64,000 nucleotides of DNA, taken from assembly GCF_036324505.1 (NCBI RefSeq), contig NC_086352.1, positions 9,683,001-9,747,000 on the forward strand, read 5' to 3'. How positions within the stretch are numbered: position 1 is the stretch's first letter; every line of letters begins with the position of its first letter. Below are positions 1-15,619 of this stretch, in pieces. A program made the position numbers and the translations under genes. The notes beneath the pieces were generated by a model, which was not told the DNA's origin, made no database searches, and saw only the letters and a list, made by a program, of their open reading frames with translations. This DNA comes from Eleginops maclovinus. Lineage: Eukaryota > Chordata > Actinopteri > Perciformes > Eleginopidae.

Positions 1-151
1 GCTGCTGGCAGAGTCAGAGCGTCTTTATGCAGATGCCCGGCAGTACACCTATATGCAATGTCAACTCCTGCACACCCGGCTGGCCTTATTTTATTACAGG
101 CGTCAGCAAATCTGCATGCCGTCAACTGTGAACCTTTTGTGCTAATGTCTT

Positions 152-177
152 CCCCCCCCCCCCCCCCCCCCCCCCCC
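152..177 (+). repeat. Homopolymer C run (26 bases)
   Basis: An uninterrupted run of C followed by TTTAG. The minus strand carries 26 G in a row, which could form G-quadruplex structures. Length is unreliable in most sequencing data. Confidence 0.95.
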
Positions 178-454
178 TTTAGCTGAGCTTGTGGTGTACA
201 GACTGAAGGCATTTTTACACCCCAGTGATAATGTGCTAGTGCAGATCAGAAACTGTTTCTCGCTCACAAACTTCAAGCGATACGCTGCTCTGACAGACCT
301 GAGATACAGAATCTGTAGGCACGGGTACAGAGGATAAGGTGGATGCGGTTGAGCTCGGATGGCTGGGGTGAGCAGGAGTTTACAAACCTCTAATTTGGCT
401 AGTTTAATGAAAGGTTGTCAGGGCTTCACTTTATTCCAAAGTGGCTCTCCTCCT

Positions 455-5472
<5,018 letters not shown>

Positions 5473-5560
5473 GTGTGTGTGTGTGTGTGTGTGCCTTTTT
5501 CCATTCACCTGCACCTTCTTTCATCCATGTGAATGCTTGTGTGTGTGTGTTTGTGTGTGT
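5473..5560 (+). repeat. Two short TG tracts
   Basis: TG runs at about 5473-5493 and 5540-5560, separated by a pyrimidine-rich spacer. They lie upstream of a GC-richer, CpG-containing patch at about 5640-5760. Confidence 0.8.
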
Positions 5561-5910
5561 ATCACTGCAGCTCTGTGTGTCTGCCTGCCTTTTTAAAGAG
5601 GCTGTGAATGATCTTATTTAGTGTGTGCTGATTGCTGCTTTAACCTGGCGGCCACGCTGGCTGCCGCTGCATTAATAATCGCGGGGAGGCAGGAGAGCTG
5701 GCGAGGCCCGCACCTTGTTCACCGCTCGCTCGCTCCCTATCTCCACGGCACCCAGCAAAGAGCCAGCAAACAGCAGGGGAAGTGTGGCGGAAAATTACAG
5801 TCTTCACATGCCAGCCAGGAAGGCTGCTGCTGCTGGTGCTGCTCGGTGGGGGCCAGTGCTGTGTGAAGAAGACAGAGGAATTGGGAGGACGTCTGAGTGT
5901 ATCAAGTGTG

Positions 5911-6440
5911 GAGGCAGAGTGGTGTGTGTGTGTGTGTTTGAGGTTGTGTGTCTTGTTTTTCTCGTGTCCTTTAACTTTCGGCTTCTCTTTTTGAAGAGGC
6001 TTCTTTGAGATCAGGCTTTGGGATTTGAATCCAAATTCAGTTTATATTCAGCCTTGGGTTTAAGGTTACTTTAACAATTAAGATATTTATTTAAAATGAA
6101 TGTAGTCAGTGTTTGTGTGTGATTATTTGAGTATGTGTATTCTTTCACTTTTTTTTTGAAGAGGCCACTTTGAGATCAGGCTTCAGAGTTTGAATCAGGA
6201 TTCTGTTCCTAACCCTTTGTGACTGTATTCAGGCTTTAGTTTAAGGTTACTTTTAAACAAAATAAGAAATCAACAAACGATGAATGTGGCCAGTGTATGT
6301 ATGTGTGTGTTTAGCCCGTCTTCCCACTCTTTGTTCTTCTTTAAGAAGCTCATTGGAGATCAGGCGTTCGGGTTCAAATCAGGATTCTTCACTGCAGTTA
6401 GTTTCAACTCAGGCTTGGGTTTAGGGATTCATCTCCAATC
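5911..6440 (+). repeat. Degenerate three-unit tandem repeat, period about 165-185 bp
   Basis: Three related blocks in the same order each contain: a TG-rich start after GAATGT or GAGGCAGAG, then GAAGAGGC (5993, 6158) or AAGAAGCT (6343), then GAGATCAGGC, then a TTTGAATC or TTCAAATC core, then CAGGCTTGGGTTTA-type sequence (GCCTTGGGTTTAAGG, GCTTTAGTTTAAGG, GCTTGGGTTTAGGG). Spacing between anchors is 165 then 185 bp, and divergence is high, so the array is old. Confidence 0.85.
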
Positions 6441-7086
6441 AAAAAGTTGTATACAAATAAGTGAAGCTGCACATGCTTGAGTGTGTGCACATCGGGGTTT
6501 GTTTCCTTGTGCCTCTTTGATATGTGTTGTAACTGAGTTTGAATGTACTGCTTTTTTGTTAGCCGTGAAATAGAGGACATGTCCAGGGGTGCCGACCTCC
6601 ATTCCCACACTAGTGGATATAGAAAATATATGGTTGTTTTGTATGTACATGAGTGGGTGTGCATGTATTTATATGTGAGAAATCAACACAGGACATCAGA
6701 ACATGGCAACAAAGCAGTCCGTCATCAGACCTCCCTTGTGTCAGCATTAACTAGACGGGTGGAAACTGCTGCCCTTTCTTAGCGTGGCCAACAATTCCGT
6801 CTTTCAGTCCAGTCCAGACGACATTTTGATTGGTTGTGTGAAGATTAAAGCTTTGCACTCACTGCCAGGGAGAACAGTATAATTGATATTTCAGCTCTGG
6901 GCAAACTTGCCTTTCGCAGGCCAGTGGCTGTTTCAGCAGAAAATTAATGTTAGCACAGCTTGGCGGCAGAACGCTCGGCATGTTTCAGGAAATATACTTT
7001 GAGTTGGGTCTCTCTGGTCCAGTAGTTTCTGCTGCAACTCTCTGTGTGTGAAATGAACATCTTGTGTCAGGGAAATGCATACTCTT

Positions 7087-7411
<325 letters not shown>

Positions 7412-7884
7412 CCCCAATGTACAGATATATGCCAAGATGTTGCGATACAATTAAAGGTGTCAAGAACACTTCAAAGAGGAATACAACTCCAGTCTAAGTA
7501 GGATTTTATCACTCCCAGTGCTCCTTAGTAATATCAAGTTGCTCAACAATGAGGAGCATCTCTTGTCTACTTCATTAACACATGTATAATGCAGCAGTCT
7601 GAAGAACATAAAACTCGACCTAGCATGAAACGGCGCCGGAGTTCTCGTTCCGATAGCACCCTCATGCTGCTGCACTTGTCCTGAATGGGCCATTAAAGTG
7701 GACACAGGGGATTAGGCAGATGATGGCTGCTGAGGTCCTCATATTGGTGCAGTGTGACTCGGACCACATTAACACGACATTAGTCCCATTTTCATTCTGA
7801 CGGCGTGCACTTCCCCACACTGGAGAGCGACTGAAATCATTGTGACCCTCACGCTCCAGCCTTTCATTTCCTGTCGCCATTCAA

Positions 7885-8400
7885 ACCTTCCTTATCTCTC
7901 TCTCTGTTCTCCCATTTTCCTCCTTGCCCTTTTTCCTCTTCTGTCTGTCTTTTTGTTCTTTCTCTCCATCCTTGCCCACCGCACACCCCGTTCTCTCCCC
8001 TCCATCTCCCTCTCTTTCTTTCTTCCCTTCTTGTTCCACATCAGCGGCTGGGTGAAGCCTCTCCCCGTCATGCTTGGCCGCACTCCCCTTAATTACCATG
8101 TATTCTTCTTAAGCTAATAAAAAACGCTGATGAAACCGATTACATGGCAGCAGGGCTTTGTGTGGAGTTGGATTTAGGCACGGATGGGGAGTGAGAGAAG
8201 AATAGAGGAAGAGGGGGACATTGAAAGAAGAGATAAAAGGAGGGAGACTGTAGGGGAGTAGCGACATTAAAAAAAAGCTGCAGACAAAGGAGTTGTGAGA
8301 GATGGAGAGAGGAAGGGAGGAGACGGAGAGAAAGACGGAGGCTGAAAAGAAGGGAAACGATGGATGGAAATGGGGGGGGGGGGGTGGGAAGGTTTGGGCA
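7885..8400. repeat. Pyrimidine-rich block followed by purine-rich block
   Basis: About 7885-8040 is CT-rich (TCTCTC, TTTCTTTC, CCCTTC) and about 8180-8400 is GA-rich (GAGAGAAG, GGAGGGAG) and includes a run of 13 G at 8372-8384. The two halves are roughly complementary in composition and separated by about 140 bp of ordinary sequence. Confidence 0.7.
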
Positions 8401-9090
8401 GTAACCCGTTTGTTGTCTTTGTTGTTGTTTGGGTCAGAGATGCTTTAAGCCCTGAGGGAACTTCCTCATCTTATCACAGTGAGCAGACGGCTGGCACATC
8501 TTTCTCATTACTACCCTCTCAGTTATAGATTACTCCTGCCTTACTCCTCTCCCCAGCCACAGGCAGTCTCTGTTACAGTCTACAGAGCTACGCTTGCACC
8601 AAACACAGTTTGAACCCCTGAATATAGACTTTGCCTTTTTCTTTCCCTTTCATGAGCATTAACTCACTCTGTCTGTGCATGTAATCGTTGTTTCAACTGA
8701 AACCAACTGTGGCTTGGAGGAGAAAATGAATTAGGGTTTCTTGCTTGATTGAAAAGGCTTCAGAGAGGAGCTGGTAGCTGCTTCATGATACACTCTTTCT
8801 CTTGGCATTATAATGGGCTCCCTGCTCAGCTGGATGAAGTAGTGCTTCTCCAGTTTCAAACTTCATGCATTGCAATTGAGTGTAAGACTTTTAGTTTCAA
8901 TAAATGCAAAAAGAAAAACACAAAAGAAAGTTCTCAGTTTGCAGCAATTTTTCAGTTGTAGCTGTTTGGATCCCACAAACTTGGTGAATGTGATTGAACA
9001 CAAGCGTGAAAAGTTGTCCTTATTTTGCACTCCATTAATAAAAGCTTAGATGCTACCGTAAAGTGATCCAAAAGTGGGCAAAAATATATC
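8401..9090. other. Gene-free stretch, nothing recognised
   Basis: Non-repetitive noncoding sequence. The only open frame (about 70 codons) has no recognisable product. Confidence 0.5.
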
Positions 9091-9094
9091 TAAA

Positions 9095-9270
9095 ATGTTG
9101 TTATTATTATTATTATTATTATAAGTAAGACTTGTACTTTATTTGAGTATTTTCGCCCTATATTACTTCATACTTCTGCTCTGCTACATTTTGAAAGGTG
9201 TTGTACTCCATTACATTAATTTGACAGATTTGGTTCCTAGCTGATTTACATTTTTAATACAGATATTAAC
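9095..9270 (+). repeat. ATT microsatellite and fragment of a common teleost nonautonomous element
   Basis: An (ATT)n run at about 9100-9122 is followed by CTTGTACTTTATTTGAGTAT, CATACTTCTGCTCTGCTACATTT and TGTACTCCATTACATT. These match the 'tacttctactccactacattt' family, of which a longer copy sits at 49.9-50.4 kb in this window. Recognition is from memory and from the in-window match. Confidence 0.65.
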
Positions 9271-10486
9271 CAACTGCACCTATTTGATTTTATTGTGTTA
9301 TTCAAGTATAAGTACTTTGCAACAGTATACTGCGCAAAGTTTTTGGGTATTTCCAGATTTCATGTGTCTATATCTTAACGTAAAATAGCTTCAATTATTT
9401 AGTTTTATTTTAGGGTTATCTTTTCTTACTTTTTATCCTCTTTAACTGTGTTTACGCATGCATCAGGTACAGTACACAAAGACGAATTCCTCAAGTTAAC
9501 CTACTGATCATATCTTATTATAGGCTAAGCTAGTATATAAAGTAATTCAAATAAATCCCACTTTTACTAAGTGGAACAATGAGAAGATGAACACTTTAAT
9601 GCATCAATCATTATTAAACAAACGTTTTAAATATATAGTGTTTAAATGACACCCATGATGTTTAACTGTGGTATTTAAAATATTTCAAACGATGATAACA
9701 TATTAACATATGATAATATTGTGTATATAATCCAGCTTCTCTAAAAACCTTTCCCTATAATTGAGTTAGAACATAAACTAACACCTTTGTTCCCACTGTG
9801 AGAGCAAATTTCTGTGTGCTTATCTAGAGCCATTAGCAGCAGCAAAGTGCCACCCTCAATGCACACAAATGCCCTGGAACAAGCTGTGCCATTACGGGTT
9901 TGTTGTCCTATTTCATGACCCCTTTTCAATGAATACGGAAGCCCTGTGAGGCATCCGCCACATTTACATGTTAATGTTTGCTATTTGTAAACATAAATTG
10001 AAAATGTCAGAAGCTCAATAGCTAAATGGAGATAAGTAAACACATTATGGAAACGCTGTGGCCACTTAAAGTTGGACACCCATTACATACAAAAGCCGAA
10101 AATTATTAGGAAAGGATGAGGAGGAGGTAAGAGGAGGAGGAAGAAGACAAAGAGGAATAAGAAGAGGAAAAAAAAGAGGGCAAGGGCGCTTTAATTCGCG
10201 CAGCACGTACTTGCCGAGGGGGTGAGACGATTAGGTTTGTGATGAGAGGCAGCAGTGTGACGGAGAGGGCATGGGGGGTGTCAGGATGAGCGAGGATGAG
10301 GGAGATGAGAAAGAGAGAAGTATTATCTTGCTGTGCTTTCACAATCCTACACATGCACGTGCACGGGCACACATTTATACGTGTAGATACATACAAACGC
10401 ACTTACATCACATTGTGCATGGTCATGCCCACGTGCACACACACATATGCAGATATTGTTCACACTTTCTATTACTTTCTCTTTAC

Positions 10487-10488
10487 CA

Positions 10489-10576
<88 letters not shown>
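10487..10576 (+). repeat. (CACG)n tetranucleotide repeat
   Basis: About 22 perfect CACG units. Each unit contains a CpG, which is unusual to keep in methylated vertebrate DNA. Frames through it encode Ala-Arg-Thr-His repeats and are artefacts. CA-rich sequence continues to about 10,750. Confidence 0.97.
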
Positions 10577-10954
10577 CACAGCCAGTGGAGAAGAGGAGTC
10601 AATGCAGTTGGCACCTGGTTCCCCTCTCTGCACACACATTCATCACTCAGTCGTGGGCCTGACAGAACCCTCTGCCCCACAGGCCATGGTTCCACACACA
10701 CACCAACTACACACACTGTTACATTTTCACACACACACACTAACACACAGACGATAGAAGTAGAAGACATCAGCAGTACCATCAAGCAACAAAGCTGCCC
10801 ACAGGCCTGTGAGCTGCACATAAACACACTTATGATGTTCCAGGCTGTCAATAAAACATTTTCCCAGATGCCTGAGAACTTTTAGATTAATCACCTACTG
10901 GTAGGTATGGAATACTAATATGAACTCTTTTAAGGGGAAAATGCGTAGAGGGTT

Positions 10955-11105
10955 AGAGCCAAAGATTGATATTGCGCTCATATTTATTTGTAAAGTATAA
11001 TGGTAAAGCTAGCTAGCTTAGCTGAGTGGAAGCAGATGGGACACAGTTAGCCTGTCTCAGTCTAAAGGAGACAAAACCGGCTACAAGCTTCTATAAAGTT
11101 GACTC
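10955..11105 (+). repeat. Interspersed teleost repeat relic (AGCTAGCTTAGC type)
   Basis: The series GCTAGCTAGCTTAGCTGAG, GTTAGCCTGTCTCAGTCTAAAGG, ACAAAACCGGCTACAAGCTTCT resembles a repeat widespread in fish ('...tagcctggctctgtccaaaggnaacaaaatccgccta...'). It is degraded and its class is not certain. Confidence 0.6.
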
Positions 11106-11447
11106 TACAAAGCAGTTTCTGTTGAATTTGAGAGTTTCATTTGATATTTAGGGGTGGGGGAGCTATTGGTTCACATAAGATATGGCATTGTTACCCTTTA
11201 TGGTGATTCATTTAACATTGTGAAGTCATCTCGACAGAATTTAAAAGGTTAAAGTCTCCTGAAAGTGCAGCACACAGTACGGTCTACTAATATATCCTTA
11301 AGATAAAAGTAAGCATTTGGGCGCTCTTTTATTTTCCTAACTTAACAAATGGCTTAACAGGAGAGTGTTTTTTTTAATATGTAATGGGAAGTTGTCATTT
11401 TAAATTGATTGGAATCAAAGGCAAACATTCAAAACAAGTCAGTTGAA

Positions 11448-11690
11448 ATGGTTCGGGCATTTGATCACGCTGCCCCCTGGGCGTTTTGATTTGGAGGTTT
11501 TTCATTTGGACGTTTTTTTCTGCTATAAAACCCAAGGGTAGACCCAGAAAACACTGGACAGATTATATATCTCGACTGGAACTCTTGAGATTCCCCTCGG
11601 GGAGCTGGGAAACATAGCTTGGGAGAGAAATGTGTGCCAAACTACCATAGTGACCATGGGACCTTTGCTCTAGTCTTTGTGGGCCACCAT
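11448..11690 (+). mobile_element. Relic of the 3' end of a LINE reverse-transcriptase ORF
   Basis: The run CCAAGGGTAGACCCAGAAAA, CACTGGACAGATTATATATC, TCGACTGGAACTCTTGAGAT, CCCCTCGGGGAGCTGGGAAA and GGGAGAGAAATGTGTG parallels the conserved end of fish non-LTR retrotransposon ORFs (GKTQDTLE.., ..RLAWERLG..PEEL..). The reading frame is broken. RTE/Rex3-like is my best guess of clade, from memory. Confidence 0.65.
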
Positions 11691-12455
11691 TGGTTATCTA
11701 ACCTTAAATTAAATGTTCTGAAATCTGTGACATTATTAAAGCAAGTAACATGTCTGTGCCAGAGCCAGAAACTAACTGAACAGATGAATTACTAACACAC
11801 TATGCCAGGTCTTGGTAAAAAATGGTAGTTCTATAAGCTTTGAGTCACTTATCCTATTTGGGAACCCTTTGATCGTATTTGGTCCATTCCTGCGCTCCAG
11901 ATGCTTTTCTTATTGAACAAATATCCTGCAACAATATATTTTGGAGTCCTTTTTCCAAATGTCAACAATAAATAATGATGTTCTTCCATAGAATCAGTTT
12001 TTTTTTTCATTATTACTAAAATGGATAGTAGACATTGAAGCTGTGTCGGTTTGTCTGCACCTCAATGTTCAACAGCAATGAAAAATCATCCAAGGGTTGC
12101 AAGTGAAATTAAAGTAGTAGGCCCAAGGTCACCTGTGAACAGCAGAGACCAGGGATGAGCTAAGACAGCAGGTTGAATGTGTTCATCACTCTCCTCCAAA
12201 CAAATGGTGTTTGTGTGAAAGTGGCTGTGGACACTCATAGGAGTCATGAGAGAAAAGACACACTGTTATTACTCTGAGGAATGGACTGTCAACACATCTT
12301 CAATATCTTCGAGCTCTGCAGCTTATACCATCATACAAACAGAACATGTCAAGGCCTTTTGTCCAGTGTATGATGAGAATGAACATTACTACCATTAATG
12401 AATACTAGTGGTGTCAATCGATTGGAAAATGTAATCAGACATTTATAATACATGT

Positions 12456-12912
12456 ATTTTCCGGACTACAAGGCGCACCTGAATATTAGCCACACAAGCT
12501 AAAATTAGGGGGAAATCCTGTTTTGTTCATACATTAGCCGCACCGGACTATAAGCCGCAGGGTTCAAAGCTTGTGCATAAAGTAGCGGCTTATAGTCCGG
12601 AAATTACGGTACTCGTCTTGCTCTTGCTATTCTAGTCTCTTTTTCGCGCTAATTCATACGGCACTACTTTGCCTGGCGGACGGACATGTGACCAACATAC
12701 CACTCTTTTCCCCCGTGACTGTGTGTCTGATCACATGCCCTTCCGCCAGGCAAAGTAGTGCCGTACAACAGCGGAACAAACCAAAACAAAACCTGTTACG
12801 ATATCACAAAAATCATGAAAAATCCATAGAAAAGCCGCACCGGACTATAAGCCGCAGGGTTCAAAGCTTGTGCAAAAAGTAGCGGCTTATAGTCCGGAAA
12901 TTACGGTACTTA
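12456..12912. mobile_element. Compound nonautonomous DNA element with nested inverted repeats
   Basis: A 78-bp direct repeat occurs at 12536-12613 and 12833-12910 with one mismatch. Each copy is itself palindromic (CCGGACTATAAGCCGC ... GCGGCTTATAGTCCGG). Between them is a perfect 24-bp inverted repeat, 12657-12680 and 12742-12765, with a 61-bp loop. A further partial end, CCGGACTACAAGGCGC, starts at 12461, and the right ends read GGAAATTACGGTACT. The CCGGACTATAAGCCGC ends are common in vertebrate and fish repeats; I take it as a MITE-like element inserted into itself or tandemly rearranged. Confidence 0.75.
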
Positions 12913-13502
12913 AACTTGTATAAACTAGTATTTTAGTATTCTTCTGCTACTATCATACTGTCAGCACTTTCTTTTCCTACATTGGTGACCTTGTACGCTA
13001 TCTCCCTTTCCCGTGCAACTTCAAGAAAATGGTTAGCGCATGCCTTGGTAAAATAGTGTCTTCACTTTCACCACACACAAGCGAACAAGGGTAGTCGCCA
13101 TTTGTCATTGATAAGGTGTGCCGTTATACTGAGGTAGTTATGTTTCCAACTGATGTCCAATAGTCTCCAGTCAGTAGTCTCCAATCGTTTTCTTAATGCC
13201 TTTCCACTGCCATGCAATAGAAATCCACGCTGGAAATACGAGAGGAAGATGAGGTCAAACATGGAATGTGACTCATTTACGTTATTTTCTTTTAACTTTG
13301 ACAGACCTAGTGAATACACAATATACTGACGGTGTACATTTACATACACAATTATTCCAAACATTTATCGCTCATTACCTTTAAGGTAATTCAATAATGT
13401 ACACTCAGTTTATTGCTGAACATTGAAGCATTCATTCTGGATGTGAAAATACATTAATGTTCAAAACCTCTGGTGGTTAACAGGTTTATTAAAGCAGCCT
13501 AT

Positions 13503-13504
<2 letters not shown>

Positions 13505-13539
<35 letters not shown>

Positions 13540-13554
13540 GCACACACGCACACA
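13505..13554 (+). repeat. (CT)n(CA)n microsatellite
   Basis: A short CT run passing directly into CA with GCACACAC interruptions. Confidence 0.9.
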
Positions 13555-14349
13555 CGGTGTCACAAAACACATTTTGCTCAGCACACACCGTGTGTTTACT
13601 CCTGTCCTTCCTCTTAGAGGCAGTTGTATTTAGTTAATAACACAAGCTAACATCACACGAGTAATGGTCTGTCTTGCCTGAGCTAAGGCGGTGTTACCTT
13701 CATAAGTTGATCCTATCAGCTGTCCGCCTGAGAACAAATTCAAACATCAACAGGTAACCGGGTTTCTAGAACACACAATGTTTACTGACTCCATTTACAG
13801 TAACAAAGTGGATTTAGAGGGAATCATTACTCAAATCCTCCCCCGTCCTTTGTTACAAGGTTTGTTTTTTGTGTCGTTTGGAAGCAAAAACCACTTGAGT
13901 ACAAGGCAAGTGAAGATATTCTGCTGTTTTATTTTACTAATTGAAGATGCTGTATTTGCAAATCAGCTCTGATCCATGTGTTCCACAGCCAAACCTCATT
14001 TTGTCTGCAGTTTTTTTCAATTTTATCTTTTGATTAAAGCTACCATTAATAATAATAATAGAATAATCCGTCCTCCTTTTGTTTCAACTGGCCCCTCGGT
14101 TATGTACAGCTGCCATCTTAACAGATCAACTTCAGCCACTTCTTAATTTTACATTGCTGCACAAAATGCATCCGTTGTTTTGTTTATGCAAGTCATGTGG
14201 TTTTAGTCTTTTTGGAATTCCCTGAATCACGCAGATACCGGAAAGAAAGATAGAAAGGTCTTCAAGTAAGTATACAGTATTTAATAGTTCACTGGGAATA
14301 CTGGCCATTTAGTTGTAAGTGAATTAACAATATTATGTACCTAAGTGTC

Positions 14350-14670
14350 AGTGCAAACCATACCAGGGTTTTTCTCCACAAATCTAGTATCAGGGCACTT
14401 CCGGTCAAAATTACGGCCAAAATGCCGGCCCGCCCACTTTCCACTAAAAATAATGCACGAAGCCAGAAAGGTAGTTTCTTCATGTCTTAAAGCTGCTGTG
14501 TGATATATTGCACATCAATCAACAAATAAATCCTAGGTTAGGGTTTCTTTACTTCCGCTACAGAATAAAAGGAGAGTAAAGAAAGGATCTAATTCAGAAA
14601 TCACAGTTTCAGTGTACGCCTGCTGCCTGCCACTCGTCCACCGGGAGACCCACCGGACATCCATCCCCTA
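14350..14670 (-). repeat. Dispersed repeat, copy 1 (minus orientation)
   Basis: Read on the minus strand this gives GGATGTCCGGTGGGTCT, GTGGCAGGCAGCAGGC, ACACTGAAACTGTGATTTCT, GGATTTATTTGTTG, GTGCAATATAT, GTAATTTTGACCGGAAGTG in that order. The same blocks in the same order occur on the plus strand at 48,340-48,605. The 64-codon open frame here lies inside the repeat and is not treated as a gene. Confidence 0.85.
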
Positions 14671-15248
14671 TTTATTTGGAGCTCCGTACAAACAAAGCTT
14701 TCTTTTTGACACGATTTTCATATTTTTGGAGTATTTATACAGTTTTTGACAAACTGAAATATTGTTTTCTGGCATCACTTCCAAATGTTACAGGGAAATT
14801 CAGCCCTGTTACCTGGACCCGGTTTAACCCTGTAGAATAAACGTCACAGATTTTTGTCACACGCTGACTCTACCCTTTAAGACGTTTTGCTCTTCTCACA
14901 GTGTGTGACTCCTTGTATCTTTTACAAATGGCTAGATCTATAGATGAATATATTAACAGTAATCTTGAAATCAACAGTTTTGTTGGAGCAACACAGTGTG
15001 GAACAATATTTCAAAGTGTAGGCCAATTCCAATTAACATAACGTGCTTCATTAAATTACAGGGTATAACGTTTCCTTTCATTACTGAGTAAAAAGCATCA
15101 ACCTATGTCGGGAAAATACATTAAAAGGGTGTCTCACCGTAGTGATGAGGTGTAAACAAGTAATGTGTTTGCTTTTCATGATACATTAGATCTCTTCTCA
15201 AAGTGCAACTTAAGAAAACTGCAAATGTGCACAAAGCTTTGCCTTAAG

Positions 15249-15250
<2 letters not shown>

Positions 15251-15297
<47 letters not shown>
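15251..15297 (+). repeat. (GT)n microsatellite
   Basis: A perfect GT tract of 47 bp. The sequence after it (about 15,300-15,620) is non-repetitive and has homeodomain-like ATTA cores, resembling a conserved noncoding element. Confidence 0.95.
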
Positions 15298-15619
15298 TTG
15301 GAATGTGCTCATTTGAATGTGAGCACTTGCATGCGGATTGCAGTATTAATGGCCGTTCCAGTACATTTGGTCTGACGCCAATGGACCCAATTGCTTAGCA
15401 TGCCTGCAGGACATTAATTGATGGCCGGGTTACGCTTCCTAATAAGTGTCATAAATAACGGTTTAGCAGGACGAGGGGAAAAATCTCAAATGCATTAACC
15501 ACTGCGTTGACATCTTAATGGAGATTCAACTGAGATGTGATCAAGTGGAATCCGTCAAGTTGGAATCCATTAGTGCAGCGGCTGAAGTCTCCACCGCGGC
15601 AAACTGGTGTCAGCGATAA

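Noticed and set aside
5640..5770. CpG-containing patch as a promoter or CpG island
   Set aside because: Too short, with no initiator context, gene or exon nearby that I can support.
6360..6390. tRNA-like T-arm sequence (GGGTTCAAATC)
   Set aside because: It is the conserved core of the local tandem repeat; no acceptor stem or anticodon arm is present.
10271..10885. 204-codon frame with Ala-Arg-Thr-His repeats
   Set aside because: It comes from the CACG repeat; flanking residues match nothing.
12536..12910. CRISPR-like direct repeats
   Set aside because: Only two copies, each palindromic and 78 bp long, in vertebrate DNA; it is a transposable-element structure.
14289..14483. 64-codon minus-strand hydrophobic frame
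   Set aside because: It lies in a dispersed repeat; the other copy at 48.4 kb lacks the frame.
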